Of a stretch of 64,000 bases of DNA, positions 53,080-62,011 are shown one piece after another. A program made the translations under genes and the position numbers. The notes below the pieces were generated by a model, which worked only from the letters and a program-made list of their open reading frames with translations, ran no database searches and was not told where the DNA came from. Source of the DNA: an uncultured Bacilli bacterium (GTDB lineage: Bacteria > Bacillota_I > Bacilli_A > RF39 > UBA660). Every line of letters begins with the position of its first letter. Position 1 is the first letter of the stretch. The stretch is from the NCBI GenBank assembly GCA_934162125.1, contig CAKPHU010000006.1:59870-123869 (forward strand). Reading direction: 5' to 3'.

Positions 53080-54015
53080 ATGTCAAATATAATTGAAGTA
53101 AAAAATTTAACTAAGAAATATAAAAATTTAACTGCAGTTGATGATTTATCATTTTCTGTTAAGAAAGGAGAAATCCTAGGTCTCTTAGGTCCTAATGGTT
53201 CTGGTAAATCTACAACTATTAATTGCTTGTTATCTTTAATTAATCATGAAGGATCTATTAAAATATTTGGTAAAGAGATAAAACCAGATTCTTATGATCT
53301 TAAATCTAAAATAGGGGTTATCTTTCAAGAAGTTGCTGTCTTTGAAGAATTAACTGTCTATGAAAATATTGATTATTTCTGTGGACTATATATTGAGTCT
53401 AAAGAGAAAAGACAAAAGTATATTGCTGATGCTATAAAACTAGTAGGACTAGAAGATTTCACTAAGTTTTATCCTAAACAATTATCAGGTGGTCTTCTAC
53501 GTCGTCTAAATATTGCTTGTGGTATTGCTCACAAACCAGAACTAATTTTCCTTGATGAGCCAACTGTCGCAGTTGATCCACAAAGTAGAAATAATATTTT
53601 ATCAGGTATCAAACATCTACGTGATGAAGGTGCAACTATTCTTTATACTACTCACTACATGGAAGAAGTAGAAGAATTATGTGATCGTATTATCATCCTA
53701 GATAAAGGAAAAATAATTGCTGAAGGAACAAAAGAAGAACTAAAATCACTTGCTGGTATTGAAGAAAAAGTAACAGTTGAAACACTTGAACTTAAAGATG
53801 AAATAATCGAAAAAATTAAAGACATGAGTAAAGTAGATGAAGTATCATATAATGATAATCTTCTAATTGTAACATACAAGAAAGGTAATAATAATTTAAA
53901 GAAACTAATTGATTTCTTAGAAGAAAATAAAGTTGTATACTCTAAAATATTCTCTGAAAGACCAACTCTTAATGATGTTTTCTTAGAATTAACTGGAAAG
54001 GAATTAAGAGACTAA
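53080..54015 (+). CDS. ABC-2 transporter ATP-binding protein
   Basis: A 311-aa ATPase of the drug/lipid export type. Walker A GPNGSGKST, signature LSGGLLRRLNIACGIA, Walker B LIFLDEPTVAVDP and H-loop YTTHYMEE are complete. The C-terminal 90 residues form the regulatory domain common to these ATPases. It overlaps its first permease by one base (stop TAA, start ATG at 54015). Ribosome site AAAGGAG. It forms the second exporter of the operon. Confidence 0.9.
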   Translation: MSNIIEVKNLTKKYKNLTAVDDLSFSVKKGEILGLLGPNGSGKSTTINCLLSLINHEGSIKIFGKEIKPDSYDLKSKIGVIFQEVAVFEELTVYENIDYFCGLYIESKEKRQKYIADAIKLVGLEDFTKFYPKQLSGGLLRRLNIACGIAHKPELIFLDEPTVAVDPQSRNNILSGIKHLRDEGATILYTTHYMEEVEELCDRIIILDKGKIIAEGTKEELKSLAGIEEKVTVETLELKDEIIEKIKDMSKVDEVSYNDNLLIVTYKKGNNNLKKLIDFLEENKVVYSKIFSERPTLNDVFLELTGKELRD

Positions 54016-55193
54016 TGTTTTATCATAATTTTAAATATACATTAAAGACTCTTTTAAGAAATAAAGGCTTAATATTTTGGACTTTTGCCTTTCCCCTTAT
54101 ATTAGGTACTTTCTTTCATTTAGCTTTCTCAGATATTGAATCTAAAGAAAGCCTAGATATTATAGATATTGCGGTAGTTGAAAGTAGTGACTTTAAAAAT
54201 AATGAAATATTTAATGAAGCCTTACGAGAACTAAGTAAAAAAGATAGTTCTAATCAATTATTTAATATTACTTATACAACCAAAGAAAAAGCTTCATCAC
54301 TATTAGAAGACTCTAAAATATCAGGTTATCTTACTTTTAAAGATGATTACGTTAATATTACCGTCAAAACAAATGGAATCAACGAAACTATTTTACGTTT
54401 TGTAGTTAGTGAAATAACTAGTGAAAAAGAATTAATGGAGACTATTATAAAAACAAATGTTGAGGATAGTATCAAAAATAATGTAAGTATAGATTACTCT
54501 AAAATAACAGAAGATGCTCTTAATCTTATTAATTCTACTGAAGTAAATATTAAGGATGTAACTAATTCTAATATAAGTTATACAATGATTGAATATTATA
54601 CTTTAATTGCAATGGCTTGTATGTATGGTGCCATTCTAGCTATTTATACTACTAATAAAAAATTAGCTAACATGTCTAGTGCTGGTAAAAGAACATCTAT
54701 CTCTCCAGCTTATAAAGGTAAGACTTTACTAGCTAGTTTGCTTGCTAGTTATCTAGTTCAAATCCTTGGAATTGCTATTTTATTCATTTATACAATCTTT
54801 GTTCTAAAAGTAGATTATGGTTCTAGACTCCCTGAAACTATTCTTCTAGCACTAGCTGGATCTCTTGCCGGACTATCTCTTGGAGTTGCTCTTGCTACTT
54901 TACTTAAAACAAATGAAAATAATAAAACTGGTATCTTAATATCTGTCACTATGGTATGTTGTTTCTTATCTGGAATGATGGGTATAACTATGAAGTACGT
55001 TATTGATAAAAATGTCCCATGGCTTAACTGGATTAATCCTGCCAACATGATAACAGATGGCTTGTATTCTCTTTATTACTATGAGACACTAAATCGTTAT
55101 TATTTTAATATTATAAGCTTATTAATTTTCTCATTTATCTTACTATTGATGTCTTATCAAGGATTAAGGAGGCAAAAATATGACAGTATTTAA
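54015..55193 (+). CDS. ABC-2 transporter permease (YhgE/Pip-like domain)
   Basis: A 392-aa permease with one N-terminal span (GLIFWTFAFPLILGTFFHLAF), an extracytoplasmic domain of about 150 residues and five C-terminal spans, including LLASLLASYLVQILGIAILFIYTIFVL and the GMMGITMKYVIDKNVPWLNWINPANMITDGLYSLYYYE element of ABC-2 drug exporters. It probably forms a heterodimer with the next permease, whose start lies 14 bases inside this gene. Confidence 0.86.
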   Translation: MFYHNFKYTLKTLLRNKGLIFWTFAFPLILGTFFHLAFSDIESKESLDIIDIAVVESSDFKNNEIFNEALRELSKKDSSNQLFNITYTTKEKASSLLEDSKISGYLTFKDDYVNITVKTNGINETILRFVVSEITSEKELMETIIKTNVEDSIKNNVSIDYSKITEDALNLINSTEVNIKDVTNSNISYTMIEYYTLIAMACMYGAILAIYTTNKKLANMSSAGKRTSISPAYKGKTLLASLLASYLVQILGIAILFIYTIFVLKVDYGSRLPETILLALAGSLAGLSLGVALATLLKTNENNKTGILISVTMVCCFLSGMMGITMKYVIDKNVPWLNWINPANMITDGLYSLYYYETLNRYYFNIISLLIFSFILLLMSYQGLRRQKYDSI

Positions 55194-56328
55194 TACGTTT
55201 TGGAAAGTCATTAAAAAATATAAAGGCTTTATAATTCTTTTTACTGTAATGCTTGTTGCCTTCGGTGGTATTAACACTCAAACCACTAATACACCTACAA
55301 CATATGCCGATACTAAACCAGATATCTTAATAGTAAATAATGATGAGAATAAAGGTCTAACTAAAAACTTAGTAACTTATCTTACTAAGAACAGTAATGT
55401 AGTTAAAATAAAAGATGATGAAGATGCTAGAAATGATGCACTATTTTATAGAGATGTAAATTATATAATTTATATTCCAGAAAACTATCGTAGTGACATT
55501 CTAGCTGGTAAAACTCCTGAAATAGAAATTAAAAGTGCAAAAGATTATACTTCTTCTTTTACTGAAATGATGTTAAAAAGATATTTAAAGACTCAAAGTA
55601 TTTATCAAAAGTATTATCAAGATGAAGATCTTTTAATTGATGCCATCAATAAGAATATGGCTAATAGTCCAACTATTACTATGACTTCTAAAGTTGATAC
55701 TAATTTAACTTCTAAAGTATCTCGTTATTTTAACTTCTCAAGTTATAGTATCATGGCTGTAATTATATTTATTGTTTGTACTGTTCTAGCAAGTTTCAAT
55801 GAAACTACTCTTAAGAAAAGAACTGTTATTAGTAGTATGAATTATAAAAAATATAATTTAAATTTATTAAAAGCTAGTTCTATCTATGGATTAATAGTAT
55901 GGATTCTATATTGTTTAATTGCTCTTATCTTATTTGGTAAAAACATCTTAACAATAACTGGTTTACTATTTGCTTTAAATGCCTTAGTATTTACTTTTAG
56001 TGTCCTAACTCTAGCTTTATTAATATCTAGTCTAACTTCTAACAAGAATGCTATTAACGGTATTATGAATGTTCTAGCTTTAGGCTCTGCCTTTCTATGT
56101 GGTGCTTTTATCCCAACTGAATGGTTACCAGAAACAGTTGTTAAAATATCTCATATTTTCCCAGCTTACTGGTTTGTAAATTCTAATGATATTTTCGCAA
56201 GCTTAGAAACTATTTCTCTAGAAACATTAAAACCAGTCTTTATTAATACTGGTGTAATTCTAATATTTAGTATTGTCTTTATCATTTTAAATAACATTAT
56301 TACAAAGAAAAAGGAGAGTGCGTTCTAA
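55180..56328 (+). CDS. ABC-2 transporter permease, second subunit
   Basis: A 382-aa permease with the same plan as its upstream paralogue: N-terminal span, large outside domain (about 35-180) and about five C-terminal spans ending with GAFIPTEWLPETVVKISHIFPAYWFVNSND, which matches the family. It overlaps the previous gene by 14 bases, with AAGGAGG inside that gene. It is followed by TAATG overlap with the YbaK-type gene. Confidence 0.86.
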   Translation: MTVFNTFWKVIKKYKGFIILFTVMLVAFGGINTQTTNTPTTYADTKPDILIVNNDENKGLTKNLVTYLTKNSNVVKIKDDEDARNDALFYRDVNYIIYIPENYRSDILAGKTPEIEIKSAKDYTSSFTEMMLKRYLKTQSIYQKYYQDEDLLIDAINKNMANSPTITMTSKVDTNLTSKVSRYFNFSSYSIMAVIIFIVCTVLASFNETTLKKRTVISSMNYKKYNLNLLKASSIYGLIVWILYCLIALILFGKNILTITGLLFALNALVFTFSVLTLALLISSLTSNKNAINGIMNVLALGSAFLCGAFIPTEWLPETVVKISHIFPAYWFVNSNDIFASLETISLETLKPVFINTGVILIFSIVFIILNNIITKKKESAF

Positions 56329-56804
56329 TGGATATTTATGCAGTCCTAAAAGAACTAAATATTCCTTACACTGAAGTTACTCATGAAGCAGTTTATACTA
56401 TTGAAGAAGCTAATGAAAAAGTTCCAGAAATTGCTGGAGTAGGTTGTAAGAACTTATTTTTAACAGATCATAAAGGTAAATATTTCTTAGTATTTATGGA
56501 AGAAAATAATAGAGTAGATCTAAAATCACTCGCAAAATTTCTAGGAGTTTCTAGACTATCTTTTGCTAAAGAAGAGGATGTCAAAAATATTTTAGGACTC
56601 ATCTCTGGTGGCCTAACTCCTCTAGGTATTATTAATGATTCAGCAAATAGAGTAGTTCTAGTCCTTGATAAAACCTTAGAAAATACTAATGTTTTATGTC
56701 ATCCAAATACTAATACTAAGACTATGTCACTTTCATTTTCTGATTTAATAAAGTTTATTGAACATGAAAAACATACGTATATATATTTTAATGATAATAA
56801 CTAA
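56328..56804 (+). CDS. YbaK/ProX-type aminoacyl-tRNA deacylase
   Basis: The 158-aa protein fits the PrdX/YbaK family: VYTIEEANEKVPEIAGVGCKNLFL with a conserved Lys, FMEENNRVDLKSLAKFLG, and GGLTPLGIINDSANRVVLVLD. These are trans-editing enzymes that remove a wrong amino acid (often Ala or Cys) from tRNA-Pro in the cytoplasm. It starts at the stop of the ABC permease (TAATG), so it is co-translated with the export operon, though it probably serves general translation quality. Confidence 0.85.
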   Translation: MDIYAVLKELNIPYTEVTHEAVYTIEEANEKVPEIAGVGCKNLFLTDHKGKYFLVFMEENNRVDLKSLAKFLGVSRLSFAKEEDVKNILGLISGGLTPLGIINDSANRVVLVLDKTLENTNVLCHPNTNTKTMSLSFSDLIKFIEHEKHTYIYFNDNN

Positions 56805-56820
56805 TTTATCGCAAAAAAAT

Positions 56821-56845
56821 AAGGACATTTCTGTCCTTTTTATTT
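56821..56845. terminator. Bidirectional terminator between 56804 and the minus-strand gene
   Basis: AAGGACA (56821-56827) pairs with TGTCCTT (56832-56838) around TTTC, with A-run and T-run on either side. Confidence 0.82.
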
Positions 56846-57400
56846 GTTTTTCTTTTTCTTTAAAAGTATTGAAGCTAGAATTATAATAATGATTGCCACG
56901 ATTATAGCAATAACTCCCATCCAACCTAATGCTGCAACTATCTTACTACCAAGAGACATTATAATACCAGCCAAAATTACACCTAAACTAACTGCACAAA
57001 TACTAGTTTTAAAATCTAAATTTAAAAAGCTAGCCGCAAGAGTTCCTGTCCAAGCTCCAGTACCAGGAAGAGGAATACCAACAAATATTAAAAGTGCCCA
57101 GAAAATACCATTATTTCCTGCAGACTCTTTTAGTTTCTTTCCGCCTTTGTCACCTTTCTCTAAACACCAGGTAAAAAAGTTACCAATAACTTTCTTATCT
57201 TTTCCCCATTCCAATACTTTCCTCGCAAAAAGATAAATAATTGGAACCGGTAATATATTTCCAATAATAGATATTGGATAGTACCATAAAATATCAAGTC
57301 CCATACTTTCTGCAATAGGTATTGCACCTCTTAATTCAACTATTGGTAACATTGATACTAAAAATACAATTAAATATTTAACTAAAATAGAACTTCCCAT
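56840..57400 (-). CDS. Small multidrug export family protein (COG2426)
   Basis: A 186-aa membrane protein with four to five spans. The segments SMLPIVELRGAIPIAESMG, FVGIPLPGTGAWTGTLAASFLNL and GVILAGIIMSLGS match the Sm_multidrug_ex family (PF06695), despite its name a family of uncertain transport role. Lys-rich tail. GGAGATC precedes ATG 57400. It is convergent with the YbaK-type gene. Confidence 0.85.
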   Translation of the reverse strand: MGSSILVKYLIVFLVSMLPIVELRGAIPIAESMGLDILWYYPISIIGNILPVPIIYLFARKVLEWGKDKKVIGNFFTWCLEKGDKGGKKLKESAGNNGIFWALLIFVGIPLPGTGAWTGTLAASFLNLDFKTSICAVSLGVILAGIIMSLGSKIVAALGWMGVIAIIVAIIIIILASILLKKKKNK

Positions 57401-57432
57401 ATTGATCTCCTTTTATTTTACAATTCAAAACA

Positions 57433-57441
57433 ATTGTATCA
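57433..57441 (-). promoter_or_regulatory. Extended -10 promoter of the COG2426 gene
   Basis: On the minus strand TGATACAAT, with TTTACT 16 bases upstream. ATG 57400 follows 32 bases later. Confidence 0.6.
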
Positions 57442-57539
57442 TGATTTAACTCTTAGTAAAAGATATAAATTATTTTAAAAATTAATTCCAATTTATTGCT
57501 TAATTAATTAAGAAGTGCTACTATTATTCTGGTGATAGT

Positions 57540-57989
57540 ATGAAAAAGATATTGATTTTATTGTTAGCTGTCTTTCTATGTTTAACAGGTTGCGAGGATA
57601 AGAAACAAGATACTCCAGTTACTCCTAAAGGTTCCGAAGAAACAGTTGCAACACCAGAAGAAACTCCAGAAGCAGCTGAACCATCAGAGAATGTTACACC
57701 AACTGAACCAACCCAAGTTGAAACACCAGTTGAACCAACGCAACCTGAAACACCTGCTGCTCCAACTTGTACACCTAAAAAGTTCTCTGGTACTTACAGC
57801 TATGTTTATGAAACTAAAGAGGCTTGTCAAAAGAATGGTAATAATGACTATTTTACAGTTCTTGATACCATCAATAGTGAAGTAAATGCTTATGGTTGTG
57901 ATGAAATAGTTGATGATTGTGGAACAACATATTATGGTGTATTCTTCTATGTTTATGAAGATGATATGCAAAAGAAAGTTTACTACTAA
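57540..57989 (+). CDS. Lipoprotein with Thr/Pro/Glu linker and Cys-containing C-terminal domain
   Basis: The 149-aa protein has a lipoprotein signal peptide (KKILILLLAVFLCLTGC; Cys18 as lipid anchor), a linker of about 55 residues rich in Thr, Pro and Glu (TPEE, EPTQ, ETPV), and a domain of about 75 residues with five Cys. The linker-to-domain junction TCTPKKF resembles that of the PASTA protein at 1950-3923 (TCRPAVF), but the rest differs. The function is not recognisable. It sits upstream of the zinc-ribbon/LRR gene and has its own terminator. Confidence 0.68.
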   Translation: MKKILILLLAVFLCLTGCEDKKQDTPVTPKGSEETVATPEETPEAAEPSENVTPTEPTQVETPVEPTQPETPAAPTCTPKKFSGTYSYVYETKEACQKNGNNDYFTVLDTINSEVNAYGCDEIVDDCGTTYYGVFFYVYEDDMQKKVYY

Positions 57990-58006
57990 AAAGTAAATTT
58001 TTTTTT
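57975..58006 (+). terminator. Terminator spanning the stop of the lipoprotein gene
   Basis: AAAGTTTACT (57975-57984) pairs with AGTAAATTTT (57992-58001), with one G-U pair, then a long T-run. The TAA stop is in the loop. Confidence 0.78.
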
Positions 58007-58046
58007 GGAAAAATTATTCGACACTATTCTCCAAAAAACGATTACA

Positions 58047-58055
58047 TGATACAAT
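58047..58055 (+). promoter_or_regulatory. Extended -10 promoter of the zinc-ribbon/LRR gene
   Basis: TGATACAAT (58047-58055), 21 bases ahead of ATG 58077. AGAGGTGAG is the ribosome site. Confidence 0.6.
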
Positions 58056-58076
58056 TGACATAGTAGAGGTGAGTGT

Positions 58077-60263
58077 ATGAAAAATAAAAAAACATTATTA
58101 ATTATATCTTTATTATTAATACCAATAATTGCTTATGCTAAAAGTGAAGAATTTCTTTCTATATCTACAGCAATATTCATGGAAGCTTTTGTATCAATAC
58201 ATATGTCTATATTTGTCCTAGGACCATTAGCTAAAATATTTTTTGAAGATAATAGTAAAAGAGCCTTTTGGACAATGTTTGTTATCAGAGCCATTGTCTT
58301 ACTTTTCTGTGACTTCTTTATATCAACAGTTATTGCTATGGTAGATTTCTTTGCTGTCTTCGTTGGAGCTTTTTTAGTAGTCCCAATATGTGCTTTAATA
58401 ACCAAAGCTTCAAAAAAAGATGCAACTAATTTAGTTCCTGTTTCACCTCAAAATACTCCAACATCTACAAATCTAATTGTCTGCCTAAAATGTGGTGCTG
58501 AATTAAATCCTGCTAATGACTATTGTCCACATTGCGGAACTAAATTAACAAAAAATGTTGTTTCAAATAATTTTATAGCTCAAACAAACCAGGTAAATGG
58601 TATAGAACTAAAATGTGCTAAATGTAATGCTACTTTAAAAGTAACTGATAAGTTCTGTTCTAATTGTGGAGCTCCATTCAGTGATGATAATGTTGTTGTA
58701 ACAGAAAATGCAGCAGCTAAAATTGAAGTGCCAGTAACTACTTTAACAGATCCTAATAAAAAAATAGTTAAACCAACAGATTTTGATAGTATATATTCTG
58801 GAACCAATGCACAACTTCTTGAAAGATTTATTCAAAAAGAAATGGAAAAGGCTAAAATAGATCCAAATAGCAAATTAATTCCTGCTGATATCTTAAAAAG
58901 AAAAAAACTTCTAAATAAGATTTTTACTTTACTTGTTTTTATCTACATTTCTCTAATATTTTTCCATTTCCCATTAGGTACCTATGTACTTGGTCTAATA
59001 ATTTTAATAATTTTCTTTATCCTAAGTAACAAATATAATCTTATGAAATACTTAAAAAAAGAAATTGAATCACGACCTTCTGAAAAAATATCTAATATTG
59101 TTAGATCAGTAAAGAATTCATTCGTCGAAGATGAACACCCAAATACTCGTTTTATTTATATTGCTGTTGCGATAATCTTACCGCTAGTCATTTTTATCAA
59201 TCCACATATTATGTATGAAAAAACTGAAGGTGGTTATGCAGTTAGATTCTATACTTTTGGTCTAACTAATTATACAACCGCAACTATTCCAAAAACTTAT
59301 AAGGGTAGTCCTATTGTAAGCCTAAGAGGTAATACTTTTTCTAATATGCCATTCTTAGAAGAAGTTTCTCTTCCAGATACGATAACTGAAATAAGAGGGC
59401 AAGCTTTTAAAAATTGTCGTCAACTATCAAAAGTTAATATTCCGTCAAAACTTGAATATTTAGGTGGCGGAGCTTTCTATAATGCTAAATCAATTGAGAG
59501 TATTGAACTACCTGACACACTAACTTATTTAGGCGGTGAAGCATTCTATGGTGCCAGCCGTCTTGAAACAATTAAATTATCTAATAATCTTACTGAAATA
59601 AGAGGAGACACTTTTGAATATTGTTCAGCTCTAAAAAGTATCACTATTCCTGATAAAGTTACTAGAATAGGTGGACATGCCTTCTATGGAGCAACATCTC
59701 TATCAAGTGTTATCATCTCTGAAAAAAGTCAATTAAGAGAAATTGGTTCATCTGCTTTTAGACAATGTGTTAGTCTTTATAGCATCACTTTACCAGATAA
59801 TACTTATTATAATGAAAGAGCTTTTAAAGAAAGTCCTACATATATTAGACGCTTCTCAGATCCAAAAGATGAATATGGTAATTCTAATCAAGAATCAGAA
59901 ATATCAGCTGAAAAAGTTGCTCTTCCATACACAAGTGATTACTTACTATATACTGCTGCAGCTAAAAAACAAACCTTACTTCTTGATAATGATTTAAAGC
60001 TAGAATATGAAATTGGCGACAAGGTTTATCGTACAATCTACATAGATGGAAAACTATATAATGAATCACGTCTATCTGGAAAAATAAATATAAAAGTTTA
60101 TCTTTATGATGAAGATTATAATGAACTAGGTATGAGTGAAGAAGAAATAAGATTATCAGGAATTTCTATAAAATATCTTTTCTCTTCAATTGCTAATGAC
60201 AAGTTTATTGATACTGATCCATGTTATTACAAAATAGAAATTTCTGAATTAACACAAGATTAG
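58077..60263 (+). CDS. Membrane protein with two zinc ribbons and LRR_5 (BspA-type) repeats
   Basis: The 728-aa protein starts with a signal-like span (TLLIISLLLIPIIAYA) and further spans to about residue 120. Two zinc ribbons follow: CLKCGAELNPANDYCPHCG (about 136-154) and CAKCNATLKVTDKFCSNCG (about 180-198). After more spans (to about 385), five or so BspA-type leucine-rich repeats occur (LPDTITEIRGQAFKNC, IPDKVTRIGGHAFYGA). A C-terminal beta domain of about 120 residues ends the chain. The topology would put the ribbons inside and the repeats outside. It heads the radical SAM locus, 8 bases before that gene. Function unknown; it may be a surface receptor. Confidence 0.8.
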   Translation: MKNKKTLLIISLLLIPIIAYAKSEEFLSISTAIFMEAFVSIHMSIFVLGPLAKIFFEDNSKRAFWTMFVIRAIVLLFCDFFISTVIAMVDFFAVFVGAFLVVPICALITKASKKDATNLVPVSPQNTPTSTNLIVCLKCGAELNPANDYCPHCGTKLTKNVVSNNFIAQTNQVNGIELKCAKCNATLKVTDKFCSNCGAPFSDDNVVVTENAAAKIEVPVTTLTDPNKKIVKPTDFDSIYSGTNAQLLERFIQKEMEKAKIDPNSKLIPADILKRKKLLNKIFTLLVFIYISLIFFHFPLGTYVLGLIILIIFFILSNKYNLMKYLKKEIESRPSEKISNIVRSVKNSFVEDEHPNTRFIYIAVAIILPLVIFINPHIMYEKTEGGYAVRFYTFGLTNYTTATIPKTYKGSPIVSLRGNTFSNMPFLEEVSLPDTITEIRGQAFKNCRQLSKVNIPSKLEYLGGGAFYNAKSIESIELPDTLTYLGGEAFYGASRLETIKLSNNLTEIRGDTFEYCSALKSITIPDKVTRIGGHAFYGATSLSSVIISEKSQLREIGSSAFRQCVSLYSITLPDNTYYNERAFKESPTYIRRFSDPKDEYGNSNQESEISAEKVALPYTSDYLLYTAAAKKQTLLLDNDLKLEYEIGDKVYRTIYIDGKLYNESRLSGKINIKVYLYDEDYNELGMSEEEIRLSGISIKYLFSSIANDKFIDTDPCYYKIEISELTQD

Positions 60264-60271
60264 GGGGACAT

Positions 60272-62011
60272 ATGAATTACAAGTATATACATTTGTTATA
60301 CGTACCTACCATGGCCTGCAATATGGCTTGCAAGTACTGCTATTTAGAAGATAACACCAAGGATGACTGGCGTAACTATAATGCTCTAGAAACTCTGGAC
60401 TATGCTATAAAAAAATTTAAAGATGCTAACGTCATTCCATTTAATATTTCTCTTCATGGAGGAGAAGTCACAACACTATCCAAAACTGATTTCCATGATT
60501 TAATTGAATACATTTCTACATATTATCATGACAATAAAGATCTAATTACCTCAGCTGGTTTTAAAATAGGGAATCCACATATTAAAACTAATCTATATAA
60601 CTTAGAAAAACACTTAGATACCATCAAAGAATTCAATGTTTCAATTTCTGGTAGTCTAGATCTTCCTTTATCATTACATGATGAATATCGTGTTACTAAA
60701 GACAACAAAAAGACCCTAGATCAAATATTTAAAAATATTGAATTATTAAGAGATATTCCCAATAAGAAAAAAGTATCAGCCACTATCTTTAAAGAACACT
60801 ATGAAAAAATTGATGAAATAATTTCTGATATTAAATATCTTCATAAAAATACTTGTCTAGATATGAATGATTTCAATTTTATGATTGGTTTTGATTATAA
60901 TTCTAATGGACTTCTTCATCATATGACTGAAGAAGAGCAAGTCTCTTTCTATGAAAGAATGAAAAAAGAATTCACTGGAACTGATTTAGATACAGGCTTA
61001 AATGGTCCCTGGTTTGCTGAATTCGGTCCAGAATATTGTACTAACTGTAATAACTGTGGAGAAAAGTTCTTTCTTCTAGAAAAGAATGGTGACATTTATT
61101 CTTGTGTTCGTGGTCAAAAAAATCCTGACTACTATTATGGTAACATCTATAAAAATACTGTTGAAGAGATCTTAAAAACAGCTTTCAATAAAATATTTTT
61201 AAATCATAATAAAGCCCCTTTAAATGAAGAATGTACTAAATGTGGTTATCTTTACTTATGCAAAACAGGTTGTCCTTTTGTTAAAAATACTTATCAAACA
61301 AATAAAAGTTATACTTGTCGTCTTCAACAAGCTCTCTATAAAGATCAAAACTATTCTCGTGATGAATACAACGAAGAAACTGTTTATAAATATATAACTG
61401 AAATGCGTCTAGAAAATTCTCTTGATTATTTTCCTAAAGAAGTAAAAAAAGATTATCCAACTTTATCAGAAATAATCGCATCTGATCAAAATCTAAAATA
61501 TATTTATGATGATAATAGTTTCATTTTAAAAGTAGATGACGAAGAATATCCTTTATCTTCTCAAATTACTAAGAACTTTCGAGATATCATTTATCTATCT
61601 CCTATATCAAAAGTAGAAATTTATCTAAAGAAAAATCTTCTATCTGAACAATGTGACTATCCAGAGAACAATTCTCTTTACATAATGCTTCTATCTGGTT
61701 CTCTAGTAACTTATGGAGATGAACAAAGAACTAAACAACGTCATATTGCTACTCACCAAATTTATAAAGGTGTCCTAGACAACAATTCATCATCTGATGA
61801 TGATTATTATAAATATGATATAACTAATTTAATAAGAGAGTACAAGAATGAATATTCTAAAGAAGAGCCTAATAACCTTTTCTTTACTACTTCTGCTTTA
61901 AGAGACTATCATTACTTAAAACAAAAAAATAATGCTTATTATCATATTCAAGCAATCAATTTACCATTTCAAAATATTGAATTTTATTATATTGATAAGG
62001 AGGAGATATAA
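60272..62011 (+). CDS. Radical SAM/SPASM domain enzyme
   Basis: The 579-aa protein has the [4Fe-4S] motif C16-x3-C20-x2-C23 (CNMACKYCYLE) near the N-terminus and the downstream NISLHGGEV that contacts SAM. A SPASM region with many Cys follows: CTNCNNCG (about 256-262), SCVRG (about 277), ECTKCGYLYLCKTGC (about 322-336) and YTCRLQ, which would hold auxiliary clusters. An added C-terminal region of about 220 residues has no motif I recognise. SPASM enzymes usually modify peptides or proteins. The next gene overlaps its stop (TAATG) and encodes a protein with an odd Gly/Asn-rich tail, the best substrate candidate. Confidence 0.88.
   Translation: MNYKYIHLLYVPTMACNMACKYCYLEDNTKDDWRNYNALETLDYAIKKFKDANVIPFNISLHGGEVTTLSKTDFHDLIEYISTYYHDNKDLITSAGFKIGNPHIKTNLYNLEKHLDTIKEFNVSISGSLDLPLSLHDEYRVTKDNKKTLDQIFKNIELLRDIPNKKKVSATIFKEHYEKIDEIISDIKYLHKNTCLDMNDFNFMIGFDYNSNGLLHHMTEEEQVSFYERMKKEFTGTDLDTGLNGPWFAEFGPEYCTNCNNCGEKFFLLEKNGDIYSCVRGQKNPDYYYGNIYKNTVEEILKTAFNKIFLNHNKAPLNEECTKCGYLYLCKTGCPFVKNTYQTNKSYTCRLQQALYKDQNYSRDEYNEETVYKYITEMRLENSLDYFPKEVKKDYPTLSEIIASDQNLKYIYDDNSFILKVDDEEYPLSSQITKNFRDIIYLSPISKVEIYLKKNLLSEQCDYPENNSLYIMLLSGSLVTYGDEQRTKQRHIATHQIYKGVLDNNSSSDDDYYKYDITNLIREYKNEYSKEEPNNLFFTTSALRDYHYLKQKNNAYYHIQAINLPFQNIEFYYIDKEEI

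Noticed and set aside
56844..57236. Plus-strand open frame of 130 codons opposite the COG2426 gene.
   Set aside because: It begins in the terminator region and mirrors a recognised minus-strand gene.
48577..58055. The 11-mer CATGATACAAT (or its complement) occurs at 48577, 57433 and 58045, suggesting a shared operator.
   Set aside because: It contains TGATACAAT, an extended -10 box, each time at promoter distance from a gene. Only the 48566 site is a palindrome, so the sharing is explained by promoter function.
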